41,297 nucleotides of DNA, from the NCBI GenBank assembly GCA_946405625.1, contig CAMJHQ010000031.1:1-41297 (forward strand), in the 5' to 3' direction. The translations under genes were made by a program, and so were the position numbers. This DNA is from an uncultured Lachnospiraceae bacterium. GTDB lineage: Bacteria > Bacillota > Clostridia > Lachnospirales > Lachnospiraceae. Positions 1-7,531 of the stretch are shown one piece after another (position 1 is the first letter of the stretch; each line of letters opens with the position of its first letter). The notes under the pieces were generated by a model, which was not told where the DNA came from, ran no database searches, and saw only the letters and a program-made list of their open reading frames with translations.

Positions 1-12
1 AGAGGGGTTAAT

Positions 13-1209
13 ATGAGAAGGGTAATATGGATTGTTCTTGACAGTGTGGGTATGGGGGAAGCTCCCGATGCCGCAGCATTTGATGACATAGGTTGTAATA
101 CTATAGGACATATTTTGGATAAATATCCGGATCTTGAAATACCTAATCTCAGGAGTATCGGATACGGTAATATCGATGGAATGCAGGGTGTAAAGCCGGT
201 GGATAAACCGTTAGGTGCATATGGAAGAATGCAGGAAATGTCGGCCGGTAAAGATACGACGATAGGACATTGGGAGATGGTAGGTATATATACACCCGAG
301 AGATTCCCGACTTATCCTGACGGATTCCCTAAAGAAATCATAGATGAATTCATTGAGAAGACCGGTGTTCCGGGAGTTCTTTATAATGGAGTAGCTTCGG
401 GAACCGCGATAATTAATGAACTCGGCGATGAGATGAAGGCTACCGGAAAGCCTATAGTTTATACATCTGCCGACAGTGTATTTCAGATTGCTTGTGATGA
501 AAGCGTATATCCACCTGAGAAGCTTTATGAAATGTGTAAAGCGGCCAGAGAGATTTTGACCGGAAAGCATAATGTAGCCAGAGTTATCGCCAGGCCGTAC
601 ATTTGGGAAAATGATAAATATGTAAGGACCGCTAATCGCCGTGACTTTTCGAGAAAACCGGATGAGAATAATCTTCTTTCTATCCTGAAGAATGCGGGAA
701 AAACTGTATATGCCGTAGGAAAAATAGAAGATATCTTTGCAGGTGTGGGAATTACGGAAGCAGTTCATACCAGGGACAACGAAGACGGAATGGATAAGAC
801 TGTTGAAGCTCTTGATATTGTAAAGGACGGCCTCATATTTACGAATCTGGTGGAATTTGATTCTACCTGGGGACATAGAAGAGATGTGGATGGTTATGCA
901 AAGGGACTGGAATGCTTCGATAAAAGACTTGGCGAATTGATGAGCAGGATCGGAAAATATAAAGATGAAGAGTCGGATGACATCATCATTATAACAGCAG
1001 ATCATGGCTGTGATCCTACATTTAAGGGAACAGATCATACGAGAGAATATGTTCCGCTTCTGGTTTACGGAAATAGTATCAAACCGGATACTAATCTCGG
1101 AACAACCCGTACTTTTGCGGACAGCGGAGAGATTGCAGGTGAATTCCTGGGAATTACCGATACGCTTGAATATGCTCAGTCCGGAATATTGAAGAGTTGT
1201 TCCAAATAA
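13..1209 (+). CDS. deoB: Phosphopentomutase
   Basis: Interconverts ribose/deoxyribose 1-phosphate and 5-phosphate, linking nucleoside phosphorolysis to the pentose pool; cytosolic, alkaline-phosphatase superfamily, Mn-dependent. The 398-residue length is normal for DeoB. The N-terminal metal motif VLDSVGMG is present, followed by the GKDTTIGHWE segment around the phospho-acceptor Thr, and C-terminal metal ligands in TADHGCDPT and GTDHTRE. The start follows an AGAGGGG ribosome site at the very edge of the window, so any upstream operon partner is out of view. The next gene begins 27 bp downstream, suggesting co-transcription with the NUDIX gene. No other family fits this motif set. Confidence 0.97.
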   Translation: MRRVIWIVLDSVGMGEAPDAAAFDDIGCNTIGHILDKYPDLEIPNLRSIGYGNIDGMQGVKPVDKPLGAYGRMQEMSAGKDTTIGHWEMVGIYTPERFPTYPDGFPKEIIDEFIEKTGVPGVLYNGVASGTAIINELGDEMKATGKPIVYTSADSVFQIACDESVYPPEKLYEMCKAAREILTGKHNVARVIARPYIWENDKYVRTANRRDFSRKPDENNLLSILKNAGKTVYAVGKIEDIFAGVGITEAVHTRDNEDGMDKTVEALDIVKDGLIFTNLVEFDSTWGHRRDVDGYAKGLECFDKRLGELMSRIGKYKDEESDDIIIITADHGCDPTFKGTDHTREYVPLLVYGNSIKPDTNLGTTRTFADSGEIAGEFLGITDTLEYAQSGILKSCSK

Positions 1210-1236
1210 GTAACAGACAGTAAAAGGAAGTATAAA

Positions 1237-1848
1237 ATGAATCATAATTTTGAAGGTGAAGATAAAAATCTGATGTGGGAAGAAGTCAGTACCGAACATA
1301 TAGTTCAGGATGAATGGATAGATTTCAGGAAGACTTCATTCAGATTTCCGGATGGGAAAATATTCGAGCCGTATTATACATATAGCAGAAGGGATTATGT
1401 AGTTATAGTAGCCTCTGATGAAGAAGGAAAATATCTATGCGTGAGACAGTTCAGGCAGGGAATCCGGGAGGTTACTACAGAATTCGTGGCAGGCGGAATA
1501 GAACGAAAAGACGGAATGCAGTTTGGGGATAAAGGCGGTCATGCTTTCGATGATTCACTCGAAGCTGCACTTGAAGCTGCGAAAAGAGAACTGCTTGAAG
1601 AAACGGGATATGAATCGGATGATTGGAAGCATCTGATGACCATACCTTCAAATGCTACGATGGCTGACAATATGGCATACATTTATGTGGCAAAAAATTG
1701 TCGGAAGAAGTCGGAACAATCACTTGATGAGATGGAATTTCTGAATGTGAAAAGGCTCACAGCAGCCGAGATTGAACAGATGATTTCGGACGGAGAGTTT
1801 AAACAGGCAATGCATGTTATGGCATGGCTGCTGGCGTTGAGACAATAA
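1237..1848 (+). CDS. NUDIX hydrolase, ADP-ribose pyrophosphatase-like
   Basis: 203 residues. The NUDIX helix is clear as EAALEAAKRELLEETGY (E, seven residues, RE..EE.G), the Mg-binding catalytic motif. The first Gly of the classical box is replaced by Ala and is preceded by an insertion of about 15 residues (KDGMQFGDKGG region) between the GG of the preceding strand and the helix. The upstream part (VVIVASDEEGKYLCVRQFRQG, then a TTEFVAGGIE segment) matches the ADP-sugar pyrophosphatase subgroup, where the conserved QFR lies on the substrate side. Likely hydrolyses ADP-ribose or a related nucleoside diphosphate. Starts 27 bp after deoB behind AAGGAAG, so probably the same transcript. Substrate cannot be fixed from sequence. 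Confidence 0.88.
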   Translation: MNHNFEGEDKNLMWEEVSTEHIVQDEWIDFRKTSFRFPDGKIFEPYYTYSRRDYVVIVASDEEGKYLCVRQFRQGIREVTTEFVAGGIERKDGMQFGDKGGHAFDDSLEAALEAAKRELLEETGYESDDWKHLMTIPSNATMADNMAYIYVAKNCRKKSEQSLDEMEFLNVKRLTAAEIEQMISDGEFKQAMHVMAWLLALRQ

Positions 1849-1934
1849 ATGTTCCGCCGGAGATATAACTTATCTCGAAAAGCGTATGACCATCTTTCTT
1901 TGGCAGAAGTTATGACACAAAATATAAAGGATAA

Positions 1935-2492
1935 GTGCAGAGTATAATGAAAAAGATATATTTTACCAGACATGGCGAAACATTCTGGAATGTAGAAAAT
2001 AAGATATGCGGTGCGACTGATATCGGTCTTACGGATCGAGGCCATGAACAGGCGGTCGAACTTGGAAAGCATATAAAGGATTTGATCGATGCGAAGAAAA
2101 TCCATATTGATGAGATCGTTGCTTCACCGCTTTCAAGGGCATATGATACGGCACAGCATATAGCTGATGTGACGGGAATTCCCATCAGAGCTGATGAACG
2201 TTTGAGAGAACAGAATTTTGGTAAATATGAGGGTACACCGCGTAACGGTGAAGTATTTAAGCTGGATAAAAGGAATTTTGTAAATTCTTATGAAGGCGGC
2301 GAATCTATGCTGCGATTGGCTCAAAGAATATATAATCTGCTGGATGAACTGGCACAGGATGATAAGATATATCTTCTTGTTGCACATAATGGAATAGTGA
2401 GATGTGTGAATTCATATTTCAATGATATGACGAATGAAGACTATGGCAATTTCGGAATCAAGAATTGTGAGCTTGTCGAATATGAATTGTAA
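1935..2492 (+). CDS. Histidine phosphatase family protein (phosphoglycerate mutase-like)
   Basis: About 185 residues. The phospho-accepting motif TRHGETFWN lies at the N-terminus, the middle Arg is in SPLSRAYDTA, and the second catalytic His is in VAHNGIVR, all as in the two-His phosphatase branch 1 fold. Probably a small-molecule phosphatase (cobalamin-pathway, sugar phosphate or broad-range type) rather than glycolytic mutase, given its small size. The frame opens at a GTG (1935) four bases after AAAGG; an ATG at 1947 gives the more usual N-terminus MKKIYFTRHGE but a 16-base spacing, so the start is uncertain. It follows the NUDIX gene by 86 bp. Confidence 0.88.
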   Translation: MQSIMKKIYFTRHGETFWNVENKICGATDIGLTDRGHEQAVELGKHIKDLIDAKKIHIDEIVASPLSRAYDTAQHIADVTGIPIRADERLREQNFGKYEGTPRNGEVFKLDKRNFVNSYEGGESMLRLAQRIYNLLDELAQDDKIYLLVAHNGIVRCVNSYFNDMTNEDYGNFGIKNCELVEYEL

Positions 2493-2503
2493 CAGCATGC
2501 GTT

Positions 2504-2539
2504 CATGAGTATGCAGCGAAGCGGAATTCGAATGTCCGC
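2504..2539 (+). repeat. Dispersed REP-like repeat, copy 1
   Basis: A 36-bp stretch (core GCAGCGAAGCGGAATTCG) recurs at 3049-3084 with about 30 of 36 identities, sharing the order CATGAG-ATG-AGCGAAGCG-AAT-CGAATG. It is directly followed by a copy of a 16-mer (2530-2545, GAATGTCCGCTTTACA) that also forms the tandem array at 6454-6517. The two copies flank the leader region of the RtcB operon. No coding capacity; function unknown. Confidence 0.6.
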
Positions 2540-2655
2540 TTTACATTCATGTTCCGGTACAGGGATGCTGAAATTCCGAAGAATTGTTCATGGTATTTTT
2601 TGAGAACGGATATTGAATTATTTGAGAAACGGATATTGAAATATTTGTGAAATGA

Positions 2656-2684
2656 TTGACATGGATATGGTTTTGCGATATATT
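2656..2684 (+). promoter_or_regulatory. Strong sigma-A promoter of the RtcB operon leader
   Basis: TTGACA at 2656-2661 and TATATT at 2679-2684 with exactly 17 bases between. This is the best consensus -35/-10 pair I found in the window. Transcription would start near 2691. Reading downstream there is a GAGAC/GTCTC hairpin (2696-2713), a strong AAGGAGG site with a short ORF, long inverted repeats, and then the Cys-rich protein and RtcB. The leader would be about 455 nt before the first substantial gene. Confidence 0.72.
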
Positions 2685-2749
2685 CCGTAATTGTTGAGAC
2701 GAGCACGGGTCTCTATGTAACTATTAACCCCGGGACAAAAGGAGGACAA

Positions 2750-2824
2750 AATGCGAACACTTAAAATTAATAACAGAATAATAACAGCAGAGGCAGCAGT
2801 TGTCCTTGGTGTGTCATTGGAATA
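2750..2824 (+). CDS. Possible 24-residue leader peptide ORF
   Basis: ATG at 2750 follows AAAGGAGGACAAA, one of the best ribosome sites in the window, and the frame stops at TAG after 24 codons. The peptide begins MRTLKINNR and ends VVLGVSLE; the ITAEAAVVLGVS part faintly recalls an excisionase-type helix-turn-helix, so a decayed gene remnant is possible. Two hairpins follow (GCACC/GGTGC at 2864-2879 and GCAGC/GCTGC just after) and then another AAAGGAGG at 2895-2902 with no useful ORF. A translated leader peptide controlling downstream genes is conceivable; I have no homologue in mind. Confidence 0.35.
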
Positions 2825-2920
2825 GTTTAGGGACTTTTTAATTTCATATTTTAGGATAACAGCACCTCTTTTGGTGCAGCATAAAAGCTGCGTCAAAGGA
2901 GGTTTTTTGCGTGTAATTGA

Positions 2921-3038
2921 GCCAAGGTCTCATATGCGGAGCATATGTATGATAAATACATATGTTCGCATGCTTGCATGCCAGAACATTATGTATTTAT
3001 TCATACATATCTGCCTTTGGCAGATATGAGACTTTGGC
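2921..3038. repeat. Very long imperfect inverted repeat in the RtcB operon leader
   Basis: The outer arm GCCAAGGTCTCATAT (2921-2935) pairs with 3024-3038 with a single G-T wobble. The inner arm 2942-2967 pairs almost fully with 2984-3010, and the tip is GCATGC-TT-GCATGC (2968-2981). The 3' side carries an extra small CTGCC-TTT-GGCAG hairpin. Over 40 base pairs can form, giving a cruciform in DNA or a long rod in RNA. The inner arm is itself palindromic (CATATGTAT/ATACATATG). Short overlapping frames inside it are artefacts of the repeat. It could be a mobile palindromic element or a functional leader structure. Confidence 0.75.
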
Positions 3039-3039
3039 G

Positions 3040-3118
3040 AGATCGCGACATGAGCATGAAGCGAAGCGAAATGCGAATGCTCGATTTATACATATGTTCG
3101 CATGCTCGATCTGCGATC
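3040..3118 (+). other. Second structured hairpin in the RtcB leader
   Basis: AGATCGC near 3040 pairs with GCGATCT ending at 3118, and inside it GAGCAT (3052-3057) can pair with a downstream ATGCTC. The element contains REP-like copy 2 (3049-3084) and a direct repeat of ACATATGTTCGCATGCT that also occurs in the preceding inverted repeat. It ends about 28 bases before the start of the Cys-rich ORF, so folding could influence translation or processing of the operon messenger. Confidence 0.5.
3049..3084 (+). repeat. Dispersed REP-like repeat, copy 2
   Basis: Second copy of the 36-bp element at 2504-2539 (core GAAGCGAAGCGAAATGCG), with changes that create a better GAGCAT/ATGCTC hairpin here. Together the two copies bracket the leader of the RtcB operon. 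Confidence 0.6.
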
Positions 3119-3145
3119 TGCACATAGAATATAGGAGATTCAAAA

Positions 3146-3337
3146 ATGAAAGATAGATCAGAACCATGCATTTATTACGTTTGTAAAGATGCAGATTGTA
3201 AAAAAGGATATGTAAAAGTTGATTTGAAAAAGTGCAAGAATTGTCCGAAATATCAGCCTCGGAAATCTGCGAAGAAGCAGGAATCCGTCAGAGCAAAAAG
3301 ACAGAAGGATAAGGACAGGCACGATAAATGGAATTAG
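3146..3337 (+). CDS. Small Cys-rich (zinc-ribbon-like) basic protein upstream of rtcB
   Basis: 63 residues beginning MKDRSEPCIYYVCKDADC. Cysteines at about 8, 13 and 18 and a CKNC pair near 30-33 suggest a compact zinc-binding knuckle, followed by a highly charged Lys/Arg-rich tail (KKQESVRAKRQKDKDRHDK) suited to RNA binding. The ribosome site is ATAGGAGATTC. It ends 15 bp before RtcB and is certainly co-transcribed. I recall similar small Cys proteins next to RtcB in other Clostridia, but have no named function. A role as an RNA-binding helper of the ligase is inference from context and charge. Confidence 0.8.
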   Translation: MKDRSEPCIYYVCKDADCKKGYVKVDLKKCKNCPKYQPRKSAKKQESVRAKRQKDKDRHDKWN

Positions 3338-3352
3338 AAATGAGGGATTTAT

Positions 3353-4513
3353 ATGATTACTATATACGGAAAATATACAAATGCTATCGTTTACACGGTA
3401 GAAAATGAGCTTTATGCTCTTGAGGAACATGCTCGTAAACAGCTTCAGATGATATGCAATCATCCAAGCTCGGAGGGCAGTATGATAAGGGTAATGCCGG
3501 ATGTTCATCCGGGAAAAGTCGGAACAATCGGCCTTACAATGACAGTCGGAGATTCGATTCTGCCAAGTCTTGTCGGAGTTGATATAGGCTGCGGAATGAC
3601 TATGGCTCGGATTAAGACAAAGGGACTTCAGTTTCAGCAGCTTGACACTGTTATCAGAGAAAATGTACCGGTTGGACCGAGAATCAGAGCAAAACAGCAT
3701 AAGTTTGCCGACAGGATCGATCTGTCACAGCTGAGATGTGCGAAAGGAATAAATGCCGTAAAAGCAAGCAGGAGTATAGGTACACTTGGCGGAGGAAATC
3801 ATTTCATTGAGGTTGATAAGGATGAAGAGGGAAATGTATATCTCGTTATTCATTCGGGCAGCAGGCATCTTGGAATGGAGGTTGCGGATTATTATCTGAG
3901 AACAGGTCAGAAGGAAATGCAGATGAAGAAGGAGGGATATGCTTCTTACGAGATGACATGCCTGTCAGGGCAGCTTATGGAGGATTATCTTCATGATCTT
4001 CTCGTTATTCAGGAATTTGCAAGGCTCAATCGGGATGCAATCGTAGATTCAATAGTTAACGGAATGAAGTGGAAGATTGAAGAAAGTTTTACATGTATTC
4101 ATAATTATGTGGATTTTTCAGATGTAAAGCCGGGTCAGGATGACGGAGCAAGGCCTATCCTCAGGAAGGGAGCGATCAGTGCTAAGAAAGGTGAGAATGT
4201 GATCATCCCGATCAACATGAGAGACGGAATAATCCTTGGAACAGGTCTTGGAAATCCGGACTGGAACTGTTCGGCGCCGCACGGAGCCGGAAGAATCTAT
4301 AAGCGTTCAGAGGTTGCCGAACATCATACAGTATCTGACTTTAAGAAAGCAATGGATGGAATATACTCAATATGCATAAACAAGGATACGCTGGATGAGA
4401 GCCCATTTGCTTACAGAGGAGTGGATGATATAGCTGAAGTTATCATAGATACGGTAAAAATCGATAAGATAATTAAGCCTGTTTACAATTATAAAGCCGG
4501 CGGAGTGAATTGA
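3353..4513 (+). CDS. rtcB: RNA ligase RtcB
   Basis: 386 residues. RtcB joins RNA 2',3'-cyclic phosphate or 3'-phosphate ends to 5'-OH ends using GTP and Mn, and serves in repair of cleaved tRNA/rRNA and other RNAs. Visible signatures: metal Cys in VGVDIGCGM (C80), GGGNHFIE (N149, H150), HSGSRHLG (H167), HNYV (H250), and the guanylated His in SAPHGAGR (H310). It is a little shorter than the E. coli protein (408), typical of the short bacterial subgroup. The start follows GAGGG. No RtcA, archease or RtcR-type sigma-54 regulator is nearby; control may lie in the structured leader. A candidate tRNA-like RNA pair sits about 4.2 kb downstream. Confidence 0.96.
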   Translation: MITIYGKYTNAIVYTVENELYALEEHARKQLQMICNHPSSEGSMIRVMPDVHPGKVGTIGLTMTVGDSILPSLVGVDIGCGMTMARIKTKGLQFQQLDTVIRENVPVGPRIRAKQHKFADRIDLSQLRCAKGINAVKASRSIGTLGGGNHFIEVDKDEEGNVYLVIHSGSRHLGMEVADYYLRTGQKEMQMKKEGYASYEMTCLSGQLMEDYLHDLLVIQEFARLNRDAIVDSIVNGMKWKIEESFTCIHNYVDFSDVKPGQDDGARPILRKGAISAKKGENVIIPINMRDGIILGTGLGNPDWNCSAPHGAGRIYKRSEVAEHHTVSDFKKAMDGIYSICINKDTLDESPFAYRGVDDIAEVIIDTVKIDKIIKPVYNYKAGGVN

Positions 4514-4623
4514 GAGAATATATTTATGATATCAGAGTGAGATTGCTGAAAATTTTATATCAATATTCTGCAATAAACATAAAGATTCTTGACTAAGATT
4601 AAATTTCACACAAAAAACAGTCG

Positions 4624-4650
4624 CCAAATACCCTGCTGATTTGGTATAAT
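4624..4650 (+). promoter_or_regulatory. Extended -10 promoter with inverted repeat
   Basis: TGGTATAAT at 4642-4650 is an extended -10 element; no convincing -35 is seen at the expected distance. CCAAAT (4624-4629) and ATTTGG (4639-4644) form a 6-bp inverted repeat abutting and overlapping the extended -10, a plausible operator. It would drive the GGDEF-EAL gene starting at 4723. Confidence 0.5.
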
Positions 4651-4722
4651 ATAAAAGCAGTTGAGTATTAGTTTTTATGCGGTTTAGAATATTGCAGCGA
4701 AAATATTCAGAAGGGTGGTAGG

Positions 4723-6402
4723 ATGGTAGATATTGAAAGGTATAACTCTTTTCTGGAACGCCTTGTGCGAATTACCCATGAAGAGCCCTATAATCGAAAT
4801 AGCTATTTAGAACTCATTACTGAAATGTGTAAAGAATATAGACTTGCTAAGGGAGTTACACGTTTTTATCAGACGCCTATGATGGAAACAAGGGGATTAG
4901 GCGACAGTTTTTGTGATTTTGATAATGGCAAAGCAGAGAAAATTCTGCTTAATATCCGAATTGAAACTCAGACCAAGGCAATCATTGTAGGCACGGTTTA
5001 TGGTGAGGCTGAGGAAGAAGAGCGTACAGAGGAAGAGTTGGTACAGCTTGATACCCTGTACAGAATTATTCTGGGATTTGTGAGTCGAAGAAGGCTTTTG
5101 AACAAGCTGGAAGAGTTTGGTTTCTATGATCTTGACGGATATAGAAATTTCCGATCTTTTGCACGTTTTCTGGATATCGCGAATTCTGAGAACAGATTGG
5201 GTGGGATGATCACATTTCACTTTGATCTTCGCAATTTCACAATGGTTAATCGTGAGATAGGAAGAGCAAACGGAGATACAGTTCTTCGCAGATATTATGA
5301 TATGTTACAAGAAGCCATGGGCAGTAATGGAATTATATCACGTCTTGGCGGAGATAAGTTTGTCGGTGCATTTGACAGAGAAGTCAAGAGAAGAGTGTAT
5401 GAGATTTTTTCCGGAGCACCGGTAGCATATGATGATGCGGGCGAAAAGAAGATTAATGTAGCTGCAGCGGTGGGTGTATATATGCTTCCGAATCCTTTCA
5501 TGATGAAGTCATACGGCGATATCATGGATAAGATCATGATTGCCGGCGAATCTGCCAAAAGGCAGGCATCATCAGTTCCGGTAATCTATGATGACAAGAT
5601 GAAGATGGCGAAGGCCCATGTGAAGCAGGTTCAGAATGAATTCAGAGCTGCACTTGAAAATGAGGAATTTGCTGTATATTATCAGCCGAAGGTTGATATA
5701 GAGACAGGTAAACTTGTGGGCGCTGAAGCACTTTGCAGATGGATCAAGGAGCGTGAGATTGTTCCGCCGATGGATTTTATTCCTATTCTTGAAATGAATA
5801 CGGACATCTGTGATCTGGATTTTTATATGCTTGACCATGTTTGTGCTGATATCAGAAGGTGGCTGGATCAAGGACGTGAAGCAGTTCGTGTTTCGGTTAA
5901 TTTCTCCAGAAAGCATCTGGTTGATATAGATCTTCTCGATAAGATCATCCGTGTTGTCGATAAGCATAAGGTACCTCATGAATATATTGAGATTGAGCTT
6001 ACCGAGACGACGACAGATGTTCTCTTCCGTGATCTGAAGCGTGTTGTATGCGGACTTCAGGAACAGGGAATATGGACGGCAGTAGATGATTTCGGTATCG
6101 GATATTCATCACTCAATCTTATCAGAGATATTCCATGGAATGTGCTGAAGGTTGATAAGAGCTTTGTTCCGAAGAATAACGAAGATCAGGACAACATATC
6201 CAATAAAATGTTTAAGCATGTTATCATGCTTGCACATGATATCGGTCTTGAATGTGTTATCGAGGGCGTTGAAAGTATAGATCAGCTTGAAGTGCTGAGA
6301 CAGAACAATTGTAATATTGCTCAGGGCTATTTCTTTGACAGACCTCTTCCACTGGAAGACTTCGAAGAGAGGATTGATCGGAAGATTTATCCGGGATATT
6401 AA
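4723..6402 (+). CDS. GGDEF-EAL protein, probable c-di-GMP phosphodiesterase with degenerate cyclase domain
   Basis: 559 residues, soluble, no membrane segment. Residues 1-130 resemble a small sensory region; 150-290 are a GGDEF domain whose signature reads GGDKF (209-213), so the Glu needed for cyclase activity is Lys; 300-555 are an EAL domain with QPKVD, GAEALCRW (EAL at 335-337), VNFS, ELTET, AVDDFGIGYSS, DKSF, EGVE and QGYFF all intact. The likely activity is hydrolysis of cyclic di-GMP to pGpG, with the GGDEF part acting as a GTP- or c-di-GMP-sensing module. The ribosome site is AAGGGTGG. Monocistronic: its own promoter upstream and a strong terminator downstream. Confidence 0.93.
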   Translation: MVDIERYNSFLERLVRITHEEPYNRNSYLELITEMCKEYRLAKGVTRFYQTPMMETRGLGDSFCDFDNGKAEKILLNIRIETQTKAIIVGTVYGEAEEEERTEEELVQLDTLYRIILGFVSRRRLLNKLEEFGFYDLDGYRNFRSFARFLDIANSENRLGGMITFHFDLRNFTMVNREIGRANGDTVLRRYYDMLQEAMGSNGIISRLGGDKFVGAFDREVKRRVYEIFSGAPVAYDDAGEKKINVAAAVGVYMLPNPFMMKSYGDIMDKIMIAGESAKRQASSVPVIYDDKMKMAKAHVKQVQNEFRAALENEEFAVYYQPKVDIETGKLVGAEALCRWIKEREIVPPMDFIPILEMNTDICDLDFYMLDHVCADIRRWLDQGREAVRVSVNFSRKHLVDIDLLDKIIRVVDKHKVPHEYIEIELTETTTDVLFRDLKRVVCGLQEQGIWTAVDDFGIGYSSLNLIRDIPWNVLKVDKSFVPKNNEDQDNISNKMFKHVIMLAHDIGLECVIEGVESIDQLEVLRQNNCNIAQGYFFDRPLPLEDFEERIDRKIYPGY

Positions 6403-6421
6403 TTTAATAATGAATTATAAA

Positions 6422-6449
6422 ACGGAGCGAGTGTATCGCTCCGTTTTTT
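6422..6449 (+). terminator. Intrinsic terminator of the GGDEF-EAL gene
   Basis: Perfect 9-bp stem ACGGAGCGA/TCGCTCCGT with a 5-base loop (GTGTA), followed by six T. It lies 20 bp after the stop codon at 6402. Confidence 0.93.
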
Positions 6450-6453
6450 GAAT

Positions 6454-6517
6454 GAATGTCCACTTTACCGAATGTCTGCTTTACCGAATGTCCACTTTAC
6501 TAAATGTCCGCTATAAT
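6454..6517. repeat. Tandem array of a 16-bp unit (four copies)
   Basis: Four back-to-back 16-mers at 6454, 6470, 6486 and 6502 with consensus GAATGTCCACTTTACC; the last is degenerate and runs into the end of the convergent repressor gene. A further single copy lies at 2530-2545. There are no spacers, so this is not a CRISPR array. It sits between two convergent genes. Confidence 0.85.
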
Positions 6518-6526
6518 ATTTTTCGG

Positions 6527-7243
6527 TCAAGATACAACACGGCCGAATATTTTGAAGTCGCTGGATTCCTTGATCCGTATAGGTTTATAGTCGGGATTGA
6601 ATGACAGAAGCTCGAGGGAATTTTTACCTTTATGAAGCTTCTTACAGTAGGCCTGACCGTCAAGATAGAAGATTCCGATATCTCCGTCAAGCAGCTCTGT
6701 GGTTCTGTATACCCACACAATCTGCCCGTCCATATATCTCGGCTCCATACTGTTTCCGTGAAGTCTAATACCGAAGCTTGCAGTATCGGGAACCTCGCTT
6801 CCGACGATGACCATCTCATGAGCTTCGCTGTCAAGAAATTCTCCGGTACCTGCGGATGCTGCGAGAAGAAAGAGAGGAAGTTCTCTTGTTCGTGCGGGAA
6901 GCTCTGTTACATTATCGCCTTGTACATCGTAAGTGTTGTACTGCCTTGTGAGTTCCAGAATTCTGATATAATCCAGAACTTTTTCCTTACCGGCTTCGTT
7001 AAGCGAGGCAAGCGGATTATCCGGATTCGGTTCGATGAACGCGGAATATATATCAGTTATTCCATACAGCTTACATAGAAAAAGAAACTGAGTCGGGTTC
7101 GGAGTCGATTTGTTCTTCTCCCACGCATAGATACTCTTGTTCTGTATCGGGTAGCCTGCCCTGGTAAGCTCGGCAGCAACATCAATCTGTGTATAGCCGG
7201 CCGCCTTCCTGAAGGCAGCTAAGGTTTCGCCTATATTTTTCAT
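6527..7243 (-). CDS. XRE/S24 repressor with LexA-type self-cleavage domain
   Basis: 238 residues. The N-terminal helix-turn-helix (about 4-68, FRKAAGYTQIDVAAELT and NKSIYAWEKNKSTP) binds DNA. The C-terminal S24 domain has a candidate Ala-Gly cleavage site (A131-G132 in AASAGTGEF), nucleophile Ser165 in GNSMEP and general-base Lys201 in AYCKKL. Such proteins are cleaved after RecA activation or other stress and then release their operators. The start ATG follows GGGAG. It is transcribed divergently from the small gene at 7532, and the shared spacer contains several palindromes (TTTGATCAAA near 7300, and the repeat at 7408-7428). No phage genes are near, so it looks like a chromosomal stress regulator. 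Confidence 0.9.
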   Translation of the reverse strand: MKNIGETLAAFRKAAGYTQIDVAAELTRAGYPIQNKSIYAWEKNKSTPNPTQFLFLCKLYGITDIYSAFIEPNPDNPLASLNEAGKEKVLDYIRILELTRQYNTYDVQGDNVTELPARTRELPLFLLAASAGTGEFLDSEAHEMVIVGSEVPDTASFGIRLHGNSMEPRYMDGQIVWVYRTTELLDGDIGIFYLDGQAYCKKLHKGKNSLELLSFNPDYKPIRIKESSDFKIFGRVVS

Positions 7244-7404
7244 AATTTACTCCCAATAAAATATTTTCATGGACTATTTGACATTATCAGATATTTATTT
7301 GATCAAACTGTTTTGATACCAATATCATAATATGACTATATAGTATTATATATCTTAATGCAAGAAAAATCCACATATAATCATAAAAAGTTTGAAAAAA
7401 TGAC

Positions 7405-7433
7405 TTGAAATCTATAAAAAATAGATTTATACT
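7405..7433 (+). promoter_or_regulatory. Promoter with embedded operator-like inverted repeat
   Basis: TTGAAA (7405-7410) and TATACT (7428-7433) are separated by exactly 17 bases. The whole spacer is occupied by a perfect inverted repeat, AAATCTAT (7408-7415) and ATAGATTT (7421-7428), which overlaps both hexamers. This is a classic arrangement for repression by a dimeric regulator. The divergent S24 repressor is the obvious candidate, but that link is inference. Confidence 0.6.
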
Positions 7434-7531
7434 GTGAATACCATACGGAACAATATATAGATATCGAATTAATATCGATAAGATATTGGCAGTATATATA
7501 GATTTTTTGTTGAGGAGACGGAGATGATAAT

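Noticed and set aside
211-1299. Long minus-strand frame of 362 codons opposite deoB
   Set aside because: Exactly antisense to deoB and without family features or a ribosome site.
2945-3156. Two overlapping frames of about 60 codons
   Set aside because: They lie inside inverted repeats, have no ribosome sites, and code for simple repeats of the palindrome.
4514-4590. Terminator after rtcB
   Set aside because: AGAATAT/ATATTCT arms can pair but are AT-only, widely spaced and lack a T-run, so I do not call it.
6454-6517. CRISPR array
   Set aside because: 16-bp units are directly adjacent with no spacers, and no cas genes are present.
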